A stretch of DNA of 64,000 nucleotides from the NCBI RefSeq assembly GCF_018129085.1, contig NZ_JAAGBB010000005.1, positions 1 through 64,000 on the forward strand, read 5' to 3'. The DNA is from Plastoroseomonas hellenica. GTDB lineage: Bacteria; Pseudomonadota; Alphaproteobacteria; Acetobacterales; Acetobacteraceae. The translations under genes were made by a program, and so were the position numbers. Positions 24,837 through 34,171 of the stretch are shown here, piece after piece; position 1 is the first letter of the stretch; each line of letters begins with the position of its first letter. The notes beneath the pieces were generated by a model. The model was not told where the DNA came from. It saw nothing but the letters and a program-made list of their open reading frames with translations, and did no database searches.

Positions 24837-25666
24837 CGGCGCCGCGCCAGCGCAGCGACGATGCGCCGGCAGCCCTCGCGCAGCACTTTCGTCTCCGTCG
24901 CGAAGGACAGGCGCAGATGCCCCGGCGCGCCGAAGCCCCAGCCCACGCGCCAGCCGGTCATCGCATAGGCCTTGGAGACGCCGTCGACCAGGAGGATGCG
25001 GTCGCGGAGCTCGCGCGCCGCCGCGGCAATGCTCGCGAAGGGGCCGGGCCGGTAGCGGATATGGGCGTAGATCTCGTCGGAGAGAATCAGCACGCCGGGA
25101 TGCGCCCGCAGCACCGCGGCGAGGGCCGCCAGCTCCTGTTCCGCGTAGAGCGCGCCGGAGGGATTTCCCGGCGCGTTCAGCACCACCCAGCGGGAGCGGG
25201 GTGTCATGGCCGCCGCCAGGGCGGCGGGCGAGAGGCGGAACCCGTCCTCGGCCGGGCAGGGCGGGATCACCGGCACGCCGCCGCAGAGCCGCACCATCTC
25301 CGGGTAGCTCGCACAGTAGGGCGCGGGGATGACCACCTCGTCCCCCGGCCGGATCGTCGCCAGGAAGGCGTTGAAGATGACCTGCTTGGCGCCGCAGCCG
25401 ATCGCGACCTCATCATCGCCGTAGCCGAGGCCGCGATCGCGCATCAGCGCCCGCCGCGCGGCGGCGCGGAGCGCCGGGATGCCGTTGGCGGGCGTGTAGC
25501 CGAGCGGCTGCCCCGCCGCCGCCCGCGCAGCCTCGGCGACATGGGCGGGCGGGGCGAAGTCGGGCTCGCCCAGCGTCAGGTCCACGATGTCGCGGCCCTT
25601 CGCACGCAGCGCCGCGGCGCGGCGGGCCATGGCGAGGATCGGGGAGGGCGCGATGGAGGAGGACAT
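24833..25666 (-). pseudogene. Class I/II aminotransferase with a large in-frame internal deletion
   Basis: Reads as a PLP aminotransferase (AspC-like): LGEPDFAPP, GYTPANGIPALR, GAKQVIFNAF, NAPGNPSG, LSDEIYAH, and the PLP lysine Lys232 in VSKAYAMTGWR. After GWRVGWG (about 244) it jumps straight to FGAPGHLRLSFATE, which normally lies about 115 residues later, then ends. It is 277 residues long against about 390 in the family. The C-terminal carboxylate-binding Arg252 remains, but part of the large domain and most of the small domain are gone. Probably inactive, though the frame is intact and the downstream AEC gene stays coupled. Confidence 0.75.
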
Positions 25667-25734
25667 GGGAGGGAGGATCCGGCGACAGGAAGATGGCCGG
25701 GACGCTAGGGCGGGCAGTGCCTGAGGAATAATTC

Positions 25735-26631
25735 TTAATTGTCGACCTTCTCTTGAGTTTCTTTCATGATTCGCTGCACCGCCTCGCCGATCGCTTCCGC
25801 CACGCGCTGCGCCGGCCGGTCCCGCCGTTCCAGCAGCACGATGCGGCGGCGGAGCTGCGGCTCGCCGAAGGGCAGGCGCAGCAGCGGGGGCAGCTCCGCC
25901 AGGGCGTCCTCCGCGAGCGGGGCGATGGCGACGCCGAGGCCGCTCGCGACCATGCGGACGATCGCATCCTGGCTGTCGAGCGCCATGCCCTCCCGCGCCT
26001 CCAGCCCCAGCCGGCGCAGCTCGCGCGCGATCATCCGCCCGGCCCAGGCGCGCGCGTCGAACTGGATGAAGGGCAGGTCGCGCAGCAGCTCCGCCAGGCT
26101 GCGTCCTTCCTGCCCGGGCGGCGCCAGCGTCCAGAAGCGGTCCTCGTAGAGTGGGGCCCAGGCCAGGTCGGGAGGATGCGGGCGCACCGGCTCGGTCACG
26201 ATGGCCGCGTCCAGCTCGCCGGCCGCGACATGCCGCGCGAGCTCCGCCGACATGCCGGACGCGACATGCACGCGCAGCCGCGGATGCGCGCGGCGGAGCG
26301 TTGCCAGCGCATCGGGCAGCGGCCCGGCCAGCGCGGTCTGGATCGCACCCAGGCGGAAGCGCCCGGTGAGCGCGCGCTCCGCGCTCAGCGCCGCCGGGAT
26401 GCGGTCATGCAGCGCCACCAGCTCCTCCGCGCGGGCGAGCAGGACCTGGCCGGCCTCGGTCAGCACCGGCTGCCGGCGCGAGCGGTCGAAGAGCCGCACG
26501 CCGAACTCCTCCTCCAGCCCTTTCACATGCAGGCTGACCGCCGACTGGGTCAGCCCCACCGCCTCCCCAGCGCGCGCGAAGGTGCCATGCCGCGCGATGG
26601 CGATGAGGGTGCGGAAGGCGCGGAGCGACAT
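25735..26631 (-). CDS. LysR-family transcriptional regulator
   Basis: 298 residues. N-terminal HTH: FRTLIAIARHGTFARAGEAV then LTQSAVSLHVKGLEEEFG, then FDRSRRQPVLTEAG. Effector domain with FRLGAIQTALAGPLPDAL and MVASGLGVAIAPLAEDAL. It precedes the aminotransferase and AEC genes on the same strand (68 bp, including AT-rich GAATAATTC near its own stop) and is divergent from the DUF3604-Bug pair, so it may control either side. Confidence 0.92.
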   Translation of the reverse strand: MSLRAFRTLIAIARHGTFARAGEAVGLTQSAVSLHVKGLEEEFGVRLFDRSRRQPVLTEAGQVLLARAEELVALHDRIPAALSAERALTGRFRLGAIQTALAGPLPDALATLRRAHPRLRVHVASGMSAELARHVAAGELDAAIVTEPVRPHPPDLAWAPLYEDRFWTLAPPGQEGRSLAELLRDLPFIQFDARAWAGRMIARELRRLGLEAREGMALDSQDAIVRMVASGLGVAIAPLAEDALAELPPLLRLPFGEPQLRRRIVLLERRDRPAQRVAEAIGEAVQRIMKETQEKVDN

Positions 26632-26753
26632 GGCGCGATGGTAGGGCCCGGCGCCCGCGAGTCCACACGGCCGGGTAGCGCCTAGCTGAATTGTGCTGGT
26701 CAGCCAGTATTCCAGATGATACTCCCCGCTGGACAGGGTTCTGGCGGGGCAGC

Positions 26754-29051
26754 ATGGGCGCGACGCACCGGGTCGGGTTGACGGACTACATGCGCGGCGA
26801 GATCGGCACCGCCCGGCTCGACCGGACCGGCCGCTTCACCGCCGGCGCCTTCGCGACGTTCCGCCTGACCTACACCGCCGGCCGCTTCGGCATCGACGAC
26901 ACCGGCGGCATCCAGGTGACCTTCCGCTTCGCCTCCGACATGGGGACGCCGCAATTCGCCGATCCCAAGGCCGCGCACTACGTCACCGCCAGCGCGTCGA
27001 ACGGCGCCATCCTCGCGCTCAGCTTCGACGTGAAGGGCCACCTCCGCCCCTGGGACAAGGCGCTCCGGGTCAAGGTGGTGCGCGGCTTCCTGCGCGAAGG
27101 CGACACCATCACCCTGGTCTTCGGCGACACCAGCGGCGGCTCCCCCGGCATCCGGCTGCAGACCTTCGCCGAGGACGGCTTCCAGTTCCGCACCCTCTGC
27201 GATCCCTTCGCCACGCTCAACTGGTGCGAAGTGCCGGAGCAGCCGGTGATCGACATCGTCGCCGGCCCGCCCGCCACCTGGCACGCGGTGCTGCCGACCC
27301 TCATCGCGCCCGGCCAGGATCTGGCGCTCGGCCTCCGCGCCGACGACGCCTGGGGCAACCCGACGGCGCTGGTCGACGGCACGCTGCGTCTCGCGGCCAC
27401 GGGTCCGCTCGCGGGTCTGCCGGCGGAGATCCGCTTCGCACCCGGCGCGCGCAGCCACCGCATCGCGGGCCTCCGCGCCACCGCGCCGGGGGAGATCGCG
27501 GTCACGCTCAGCGACGCCGGCGGCAATCTCCTCTGTGCCTCCAACCCGCTCCGCGTCACGGCGGAGGTACCGCTGCGCCATGTCTGGGCCGACCTGCACG
27601 GCCAGTCGGGCGAGACCATCGGCACCAACCCGCTGCGCGGCTTCGCCGCATTCGCGCGCGACTGCGCCTTCCTCGATGCCATGTGCCACCAGGGGAACGA
27701 CTTCCAGATCACGCCGGAATTCTGGGCCGAGCTCAACGCCGTCTCCGCGGAATTCGACCAGCCCGGCCGCTTCGTCTTCATCCCCGGTTATGAATGGAGC
27801 GGCAACACCGCGCTCGGCGGCGACCGCAACGTGCTGTTCCTGCGCGAAGGCGAGGCGATCCACCGCAGCAGCCACGCGTTGGTGGGCGACCTCGCCGATG
27901 CGGACCAGGACGCCTTCACCGTGGATGCGCTGTTCGACAGGCTGCGCGGCCGCGATGCGTTGGTGATGGCCCATGTCGGTGGCCGCTACGCCGATATCGC
28001 CGGCCGCGGCCATGACCGGCTGCTGCAGCGCCAGGTCGAGGTGCATTCCGACTGGGGCACCTTCGAATGGCTGGCCGAGGATGCCTTTCGCGCCGGCTAC
28101 CGCGTCGGCATCGTCGCCAATTCCGACGGCCATAAGGGCCGCCATGGCGCCAGCCACCCCGGCGCCTCGCTGTTCGGCGCCTATGGCGGGCTCACCTGCC
28201 TGATGGCGCCGGCGCTGACGCGCGACGCGGTGTTCCAGGCGCTCCGCCGCCGCAGGCATTACTGCACCACCGGCACGCGCCTCTTCCTCGACGCACGCGT
28301 CGACCTGGCGGAGGCGGCCGCGCTCCATGAGGATGATCCGGCGGCCGGCGGCAGGCCGGTCGGCCGCGTGCGCCAGGCGCTGATGGGCGACATCCTCGCC
28401 GGCGCGCCGCAGGAGGTGGAGTTCGCGCTGGAGGTCAGCGCCGGCACGCCGATCGAGCGCATCGAGATCCGCGACGGCCTGCGCGTGCTGGAGACCTGGC
28501 GCCCCTATGCGGCGCAGGACCTCGGCCGCCGCATCCGCTTCCTCTGGGAAGGTGCCGAATATCGCGGCCGCGGCCGCCAGTGCTTCTGGGATGGCGGCGC
28601 GGAGCTCGTCGGCAACCGCTTCGCCGCGATGCGCCCGATCAACCGTTGGAACCTCGACAAGCGCTGCGATCTGGTGGGCGATGCCGCCATCGCCTGGACC
28701 GCCGTCACCACCGGTGGCTTCGGCGGCTTCGAGGCGATGCTGGAAGATGCCGCCGCCGGCACGCTGCGCTTCACGACACCGCATGTCGGCGGCGAGGTGG
28801 CACTCGCCGAGCTCGGCCTCGACGACAGGATCTTCGATGCCGGCGGCCTCGGCCGCCGCATCCGGCTCTACCGCCTGCCCGATGCCAATCCGCATCGCCA
28901 GGCCAAGCTGACCCGCCGCATCCGGCGGGACGGCAAAGGGGATACCGCCCTCTGGGCCAAGGTGATCCTCGAGGATGGCCATGTTGCATGGAGCTCTCCC
29001 ATCTACCTGATCCCTGGAGATCCCGATGCAGCCCCCGCTCTTCCGCCGTGA
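26754..29051 (+). CDS. DUF3604 protein (PHP-like metal hydrolase)
   Basis: 765 residues from ATG 26754; a TTG at 26691 would add 21. N-terminal beta domain (FRLTYTAGRFGIDDTGGI), then the DUF3604 core with metal-binding-type motifs: WADLHGQSGE, MCHQGNDF, PGYEWSG, AHVGGRY, EVHSDWGTFEW and VANSDGHKGR. These resemble PHP-type phosphoesterase sites. C-terminal beta domain ends WSSPIYLIP. Family function is unclear; several members sit with oxidoreductases or transporters for small organics. The following Bug gene starts inside its last codons. Confidence 0.88.
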   Translation: MGATHRVGLTDYMRGEIGTARLDRTGRFTAGAFATFRLTYTAGRFGIDDTGGIQVTFRFASDMGTPQFADPKAAHYVTASASNGAILALSFDVKGHLRPWDKALRVKVVRGFLREGDTITLVFGDTSGGSPGIRLQTFAEDGFQFRTLCDPFATLNWCEVPEQPVIDIVAGPPATWHAVLPTLIAPGQDLALGLRADDAWGNPTALVDGTLRLAATGPLAGLPAEIRFAPGARSHRIAGLRATAPGEIAVTLSDAGGNLLCASNPLRVTAEVPLRHVWADLHGQSGETIGTNPLRGFAAFARDCAFLDAMCHQGNDFQITPEFWAELNAVSAEFDQPGRFVFIPGYEWSGNTALGGDRNVLFLREGEAIHRSSHALVGDLADADQDAFTVDALFDRLRGRDALVMAHVGGRYADIAGRGHDRLLQRQVEVHSDWGTFEWLAEDAFRAGYRVGIVANSDGHKGRHGASHPGASLFGAYGGLTCLMAPALTRDAVFQALRRRRHYCTTGTRLFLDARVDLAEAAALHEDDPAAGGRPVGRVRQALMGDILAGAPQEVEFALEVSAGTPIERIEIRDGLRVLETWRPYAAQDLGRRIRFLWEGAEYRGRGRQCFWDGGAELVGNRFAAMRPINRWNLDKRCDLVGDAAIAWTAVTTGGFGGFEAMLEDAAAGTLRFTTPHVGGEVALAELGLDDRIFDAGGLGRRIRLYRLPDANPHRQAKLTRRIRRDGKGDTALWAKVILEDGHVAWSSPIYLIPGDPDAAPALPP

Positions 29052-30015
29052 GCTTCTCGCCGGCTTCGGCGCGGCCGCGCTGACCGGTACGGCCACGCCG
29101 GCATCCGCGCAACCTGCCGCCTGGCCCGACCGGATGGTGACGCTCTTCGTGCCGCTCGCCGCCGGATCGACCGCCGATATCATGGCCCGCATCGTGGCGC
29201 CGGAGATCGCGGCGCGGATCGGCCAGACGCTGGTCATCGACAACCGCCCGGCCGCCGGCGGCACCGTGGTGCTGGCCCAGGTGGCGCGCAGCACCGACCT
29301 CGCCTCCGCGGTGCTCATCACCATGAGCACCCAGGCGATCAGCCCCTTCCTGTATGGGAACCCCGGCTATGATCCGGTGGCGGACTTCACGCCGGTCGCG
29401 CCGGCGGTCAATGTCGCCAATGCGCTGATCGTCAACCCGCAGGGGCCGCACACCAGCCTCGCCGCGCTGATCGACGCGGCGCGGCGGAACCCGGGGTGGA
29501 TCACCTATTCCTCCGGCGGCAGCGGCACCACGCACCACCTCTCCGGCGCGCTGCTGGCGGCGGCGGAGCGGCTGGAGCTGGTGCATGTCCCCTATCGCGG
29601 CGCGCCCCAGGGCGTGAATGCGGTGGCGGCCGGCGAGGTCGATTTCGGCTACTTCAACCTGCCTTCAGTGATCGAGATGATCCAGGCCGGCCGGCTGCGC
29701 GGTCTCGCCGTGACCTCGCCGGAGCGCTCGCCCTTCCTGCCGGAATTGCCGACCCAGGACGAACTCGGGCTGCAGGGCTGCCAGATGGTGTTCTGGATGG
29801 GCTTCGGCCTGCCGGCACGCATCCCGGCGGCCGGCGTCGAGCGCTTCGCCGCCGCGGTGAACGCGGCGCTGGCGCTGCCCGAGGTGCAGGAGCGGCTGCG
29901 GCGCGCGGGGTTCGAGTTGGCGCCGAGCATCACGCGGCCGCAATTCGCAGCCATGATCGCCTCCGACATCGCCCGCCTCGGCCCGGTCGCGCGCGCCGTC
30001 GCGCGGGTGGATTGA
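29026..30015 (+). CDS. Bug/TctC-family periplasmic solute receptor
   Basis: 329 residues with signal RRELLAGFGAAALTGTATPASA. Shows MVTLFVPLAAGSTADIMAR, VIDNRPAAGGTVV, SGGSGTTHHLSG, VPYRGAPQGVNAV. GGAG lies 6 bases before the ATG, inside the DUF3604 gene; the 26-base overlap in a different frame shows tight coupling. The receptor and the DUF3604 enzyme probably handle the same compound. Confidence 0.92.
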   Translation: MQPPLFRRELLAGFGAAALTGTATPASAQPAAWPDRMVTLFVPLAAGSTADIMARIVAPEIAARIGQTLVIDNRPAAGGTVVLAQVARSTDLASAVLITMSTQAISPFLYGNPGYDPVADFTPVAPAVNVANALIVNPQGPHTSLAALIDAARRNPGWITYSSGGSGTTHHLSGALLAAAERLELVHVPYRGAPQGVNAVAAGEVDFGYFNLPSVIEMIQAGRLRGLAVTSPERSPFLPELPTQDELGLQGCQMVFWMGFGLPARIPAAGVERFAAAVNAALALPEVQERLRRAGFELAPSITRPQFAAMIASDIARLGPVARAVARVD

Positions 30016-30025
30016 AGGCGCCGCG

Positions 30026-31207
30026 TCAGCTCACGAGCCGGCCGAAGCGGAACGGCCCGAGATCGATGTCGCTGCGGCCGTCGGTGACGAGCTGGGCCAC
30101 CGCTTCCCCAATGCCGGCCGAATGCTTGAAGCCGTGACCGGAGCAGGGCGAGACCAGCACGACCCGGTCGTTCTCCGGGTCACGGTCGATGACGAAGCCC
30201 GAATCCGGCGTCACCGTGTAGAGGCAGGCTGCGGCGCGCGCCGGGCCCGGCCGCGCGCCGCTGAGGCGCCCGGCGATATGGGCTTCGTACATCGCGGCGC
30301 TCTCCTGCGGGGAGACGCTGCGGTCGGCCGTGTCGGGGTCGCAGGCCTCGGCATATTGCTCGGTCGCGACCTTGACCGCGCCGGCGCCGGGGAGCGCCGG
30401 GAAGCCGTAGAAATAATCGTCCGGCTGCGCGCCATGCATCCAGATGTAGGCGGGGCAACTCCCCGGACGGAACAGCGCCTCGTCCTCGACGGGAAACCAG
30501 TGCAGCACCTGCCGGCGGGGCACCAGGACGCCGTCGAAGGGCGGTCCGAGCAGCTTGCCCGCCCAGGCGCCGGCGGCGACGACGACCTGGTCGGCCAGCA
30601 CCGGGCCGGCATCGGTCTCCACCAGCATTGCCCGGCCCATGCGGCGCACGGCCTGCACCGTGCACCCGGTGCGGATGGTGGCGCCGAGCGCGGCGGCGCG
30701 GCGGAGCTGGGCGGCGATGCAGCGCTCCGGGTGCACGAAGCCGCCGCCCGGCTCGAGATAGGCTTCCTCGTCGCCGGCCACGCGGAAGGCCGGGAAGCGG
30801 GCGGCGACCTGCGCGCCGTCCAGCAGTTCATGTGCGATGCCATGCCGCTGCGCGACGCCGATCGTGCGGCCCAGGAAATCCGTCTTGCCGTGATGCCCGG
30901 TGCGGACGCCGCGCGGCGCCATCATCAGCAGCCCGCAGGCATCGAGCAGCGTCTCGCCGGTCTCCGCCTCCAGCGCGCGCCAGATCGCGTGGGAGCGCAG
31001 CACGAAGGGCACGTAGCTGTCGCCTTCGCCGACCGCGCAGCGGGTGATGCGGGTCTCGCCATGGCTCGACCCCTGATCGTGCGGCGGCGCGAAGCGATCG
31101 ATGCCGAGCACCGAGGCACCGCGAAGGGCGAGCTGGTAGAGCGTCGCCGCCCCCATGGCGCCCAGCCCGATGACGGCCACATCCGTCCGGGCAGGTTCCG
31201 TTCCCAT
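30026..31207 (-). CDS. solA: N-methyl-L-tryptophan oxidase/sarcosine oxidase-type flavoenzyme
   Basis: 393 residues from ATG 31207, which has AAAGG 9 bases upstream. FAD Rossmann motif VIGLGAMGAATLYQLALRG; GSSHGETRITR follows as in monomeric sarcosine oxidase. The covalent-FAD cysteine is in VSPCSGHGFKHSAG (about Cys355). Oxidatively demethylates an N-methyl amino acid, giving formaldehyde and H2O2. It converges with the Bug gene at 10 bp and is divergent from the epimerase. Symbol by family resemblance only. Confidence 0.88.
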   Translation of the reverse strand: MGTEPARTDVAVIGLGAMGAATLYQLALRGASVLGIDRFAPPHDQGSSHGETRITRCAVGEGDSYVPFVLRSHAIWRALEAETGETLLDACGLLMMAPRGVRTGHHGKTDFLGRTIGVAQRHGIAHELLDGAQVAARFPAFRVAGDEEAYLEPGGGFVHPERCIAAQLRRAAALGATIRTGCTVQAVRRMGRAMLVETDAGPVLADQVVVAAGAWAGKLLGPPFDGVLVPRRQVLHWFPVEDEALFRPGSCPAYIWMHGAQPDDYFYGFPALPGAGAVKVATEQYAEACDPDTADRSVSPQESAAMYEAHIAGRLSGARPGPARAAACLYTVTPDSGFVIDRDPENDRVVLVSPCSGHGFKHSAGIGEAVAQLVTDGRSDIDLGPFRFGRLVS

Positions 31208-31327
31208 CGGCATCATCCTTTGGCCAAGAGCATGGCGTCATTTGGAGCACGTCTTCGCGGTCCCGGACCAGACGCCGCGCGACAGGCTGATTTGGCGGGT
31301 GCTGCGGCCCACGGTAAAGCACGCGCC

Positions 31328-32311
31328 ATGCGCATCCTCCTGACCGGTTCCTCCGGCTGGCTCGGCCGCTTCCTGGCACCCCGGCTCCGCCGCGACGGGC
31401 ATGCCGTCATCGGCCTCGACATCGCGCCTGGGGCGGATACGCAGGTGATCGGCTCGGTCGCCGATCGCGCGCTGGTCGACCGTGTCTTCGCCGAGCACGG
31501 GGTGGAGGCGGTGATCCATGCCGGCGCGCTGCACAAGCCGGACATCGCGCGCTTCGCCGCGCAGGCGTTCATCGACGTCAACGTGACCGGCACGCTGAAC
31601 CTGCTGCAGGCCGCGTCCCGTGCCGGGCATGACCGCTTCGTCTTCACCTCGACCACCTCGCTGATGATCTCGGAGGCGATCCGGGCGGAGGCCGGCAGCG
31701 CCGCGATCTGGCTCGACGAGGGCACGGGACCGCTGGCGCCGCGCAACATCTACGGCGTCACCAAGCTCGCGGCCGAAGGGCTCTGCCGGCTGCACCACCT
31801 GGAGCACGGGTTGAACTGCGTCGTGCTGCGCACCGCCCGCTTCTTCCCGGAGGAGGACGACACGCTCCGCGATTGGAGCGGCCCCAATCTCAAGGCGAAC
31901 GAGTTCCTGCATCGCCGCCTGACCGTGGAGGATGCGGCGGAGGCCCATGTGGCGGCGCTCGACCGCGCTCCCGTGCTCGGCTTCGGGGAATTCGTCATCT
32001 CGGCGCCGACACCCTTCGCGCGCACCGATGCCGAGGCACTGAAGCGCGACGCGGCCGCGGTGATCCGGCGCCTGTTCCCGGATGCGGCGGCGCTCTATGC
32101 CGACCGCGGCTGGCGCCTGCCGGCCAGCATCGGCCGCGTCTACGACGCGCGCCGCAGCGAGACCCTGCTCGGCTTCCGCTGCCGCACGGATTTCGCCGCG
32201 GTGCTGGATGCGCTGCGCACCGACACTCCGCTGCCCTTCGCGCATGATCCGGGCTACGTGGCGCCGAAGGACCTGGTTCAGAGCAAATCCCGATCCGGTG
32301 GACCAAGCTAA
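31328..32311 (+). CDS. NAD-dependent epimerase/dehydratase (extended SDR)
   Basis: 327 residues. Rossmann motif GSSGWLG at residues 7-13, DIAPGADTQ after the second strand, active-site FTSTTSLM and the catalytic YxxxK in NIYGVTKLAAEG. Late segment VRRLFPD and LLGFRCRTDFAAVLDAL fits sugar-nucleotide or related epimerases. Substrate unknown. It stands alone between the oxidase and CorC genes. Confidence 0.88.
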   Translation: MRILLTGSSGWLGRFLAPRLRRDGHAVIGLDIAPGADTQVIGSVADRALVDRVFAEHGVEAVIHAGALHKPDIARFAAQAFIDVNVTGTLNLLQAASRAGHDRFVFTSTTSLMISEAIRAEAGSAAIWLDEGTGPLAPRNIYGVTKLAAEGLCRLHHLEHGLNCVVLRTARFFPEEDDTLRDWSGPNLKANEFLHRRLTVEDAAEAHVAALDRAPVLGFGEFVISAPTPFARTDAEALKRDAAAVIRRLFPDAAALYADRGWRLPASIGRVYDARRSETLLGFRCRTDFAAVLDALRTDTPLPFAHDPGYVAPKDLVQSKSRSGGPS

Positions 32312-32658
32312 TCGGGTGAAATGCGCCGGCGGCCGCACGAACCGCTCAGCGCGGGATCAGACCGGCGGCGATCCGGTCCGTCGCGCGGTCGCTCGCGGCG
32401 CGGCCCTCGGCGACTCTTGCGCGGTCCCCGGCGCTCCGGTTCTGGCTCATCTTGCGTTTGCCTCGATGCGCGCGATCGGCAGCCGCAGCCCGACAATGCC
32501 GCGGAGCTGGTCCGCACAGAATGTCCAGTTCGGAGCGAAACGTCTGGTCCAGCCAGGGCGAGCCTTCCGGCGCCCCGGTCCCTGGGCTTGCGCCGGGCGC
32601 GTGCTATGGGTGACCCCACCCACAACCCGTGGCGGCGCTGGCCGCCCGAGAGGAGGCA
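32312..32658. other. 347-bp region without a supported gene
   Basis: On the minus strand 32346-32450 a 34-codon frame begins MSQNRSAGDRARVAEGRAAS, but has no good ribosome site and Arg/Ala-rich composition typical of chance frames in this GC range. A GAGGAGG at about 32649 belongs to the CorC gene. No hairpin or promoter stands out. Confidence 0.35.
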
Positions 32659-34002
32659 ATGCCTGGTTCCGATGGCAGTGGTATCGTCGATCTGATCGGC
32701 GTACTGACCGTGCTCGTGCTCGTCGCCGCGAATGGCTTCTTCGTCGCGGCCGAATTCTCCCTTGTCGCCATCCGCCGCAGCCGGGTCACCGAACTCGTCG
32801 CTGACGGGCGGACGAATGCTGTCGCGCTGCAACGCGCCGTCGACAACCTCGACGCCAATCTCGCGGCGACCCAGCTCGGCATCACCATCTCCTCGCTCGC
32901 CCTCGGATGGGTGGGCGAGCCCGCGCTCGCCCACTTGATCCAGCCGCTGCTGAGCGCCCTGCCGGGATCGCTCGCGACCGCCGGGGCGCACGCGATCGCG
33001 GTCGCGATTTCCTTCATCATCATCACCGCGCTGCACATCGTGCTCGGCGAGCTGGCGCCGAAGAGCCTGGCACTGCAGCGGAGCGAGGGCACGGCGCTGC
33101 GGATCGTGCGGCCGCTCGGGGTCTTCCTGTTCCTGCTCCGGCCGGCGATCCTGGCGCTCAACGGCCTCGGCAACCTCGTGCTGCGGCTCTGCGGCCTGCG
33201 CCCGGGAACCGGGGAGGGATCGCTGCATTCGCCGGAGGAGCTGAAGCTGCTGGTGGCGCAGAGCCAGGAGGCCGGGCTGCTGCAACAGGTGCAGCAGGAG
33301 GTCGTCGAGCGCGTCTTCAGCATCGGCGTCCGCCCGATCGCCGACATCATGACGCCGCGCCGCGATGTCGACTGGATCGATGCCGACGATCCGCCGGACG
33401 TCATCCTGCGCACCATCCGCGAAAGCCGGCACGACCAGCTCCTGGTCGGCCGTGGCGATATCGACGAGCCGCTCGGCATGATCCTGAAGCAGGATCTTCT
33501 CGACCAGGTCCTGGACGGCAAGCCGCTCGATCCCATGGCCGCGCTGCGCGAGCCGGTGACGGTGCATGAGGCGACGCCGATCTTCCGCGTGCTCGATCAG
33601 TTCAAGAAGTCCCCGGTCCGGCTCGCGATCGTGATCGACGAATATGGCAGCCTCGACGGTATCGTCACCCAGACCGACCTGCTCGAAGCCATCGCCGGCG
33701 ACCTGCCGGATGCGGAAGGGGAGGAGCCGGACATCGTCGAGCGCGAGGACGGATCCCTGCTGATCGATGGCGGGATGTCCGCGCATGACGCCTTCAACCG
33801 GCTGGGGTTCCGGACGCGGCCGGCGGAGGGCGATTTCCACACCATCGCCGGCTTCGCGCTGTTCCAGCTCGGGCATCTGCCCGTGGCCGGCGAGCATTTC
33901 GACTTCGAAGGCTGGCGCTTCGAGATCATCGACATGGACGGAAGGCGGATCGACAAGCTGCTGGCGCGGCGGCAGCCCGCGGCGCTGCCAGACTCGGACT
34001 GA
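32659..34002 (+). CDS. CorC/HlyC-family CNNM-CBS membrane protein
   Basis: 447 residues from ATG 32659, with GAGGAGG upstream. Four-helix CNNM (DUF21) domain at about 10-200 (VLVAANGFFVAAEFSLVAIR, ITALHIVLGELAPKSLAL), two CBS domains at about 215-340 (IMTPRRDVDWID, VRLAIVIDEYGSLDGIVTQ) and a C-terminal CorC_HlyC domain (FHTIAGFALFQLGHLP, FEIIDMDGRRIDKLL). Members transport or regulate Mg2+/Co2+, energised or sensed through ATP-binding CBS domains. Its stop is 3 bases from the foldback element. Confidence 0.94.
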   Translation: MPGSDGSGIVDLIGVLTVLVLVAANGFFVAAEFSLVAIRRSRVTELVADGRTNAVALQRAVDNLDANLAATQLGITISSLALGWVGEPALAHLIQPLLSALPGSLATAGAHAIAVAISFIIITALHIVLGELAPKSLALQRSEGTALRIVRPLGVFLFLLRPAILALNGLGNLVLRLCGLRPGTGEGSLHSPEELKLLVAQSQEAGLLQQVQQEVVERVFSIGVRPIADIMTPRRDVDWIDADDPPDVILRTIRESRHDQLLVGRGDIDEPLGMILKQDLLDQVLDGKPLDPMAALREPVTVHEATPIFRVLDQFKKSPVRLAIVIDEYGSLDGIVTQTDLLEAIAGDLPDAEGEEPDIVEREDGSLLIDGGMSAHDAFNRLGFRTRPAEGDFHTIAGFALFQLGHLPVAGEHFDFEGWRFEIIDMDGRRIDKLLARRQPAALPDSD

Positions 34003-34005
34003 CTT

Positions 34006-34171
34006 TAGGAGCCTGTCTGAGAACGGCAGCGGGTCGGTCTGCCGGGTCTTTTCCGCCCCTGGCGCACCGGCCTCCTCGCCGATGCAACCAGCATCGGCTG
34101 CGTCACCCGGCACACCAGGGACGAAAAATCCGCGGGCAGCCCTCCACGCACCTTTCTCAGACAGGCTCCTA
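34006..34171. mobile_element. 166-bp foldback (MITE-like) element with 18-bp perfect terminal inverted repeats
   Basis: Ends TAGGAGCCTGTCTGAGAA (34006-34023) and its exact complement (34154-34171). The whole interior also folds back on itself imperfectly (for example CCCTGG blocks, TTTT blocks) down to a central CCGATGC-AACCA-GCATCGG hairpin (34079-34097). Short flanking TA may be a target duplication. Ends resemble IS5-group termini. It lies between convergent genes and contributes the TAG stop of the MFS gene. It could equally act as a bidirectional terminator. Confidence 0.65.

Noticed and set aside
32346-32450. Possible 34-residue minus-strand gene
   Set aside because: No good ribosome site, composition like chance frames, no motif.
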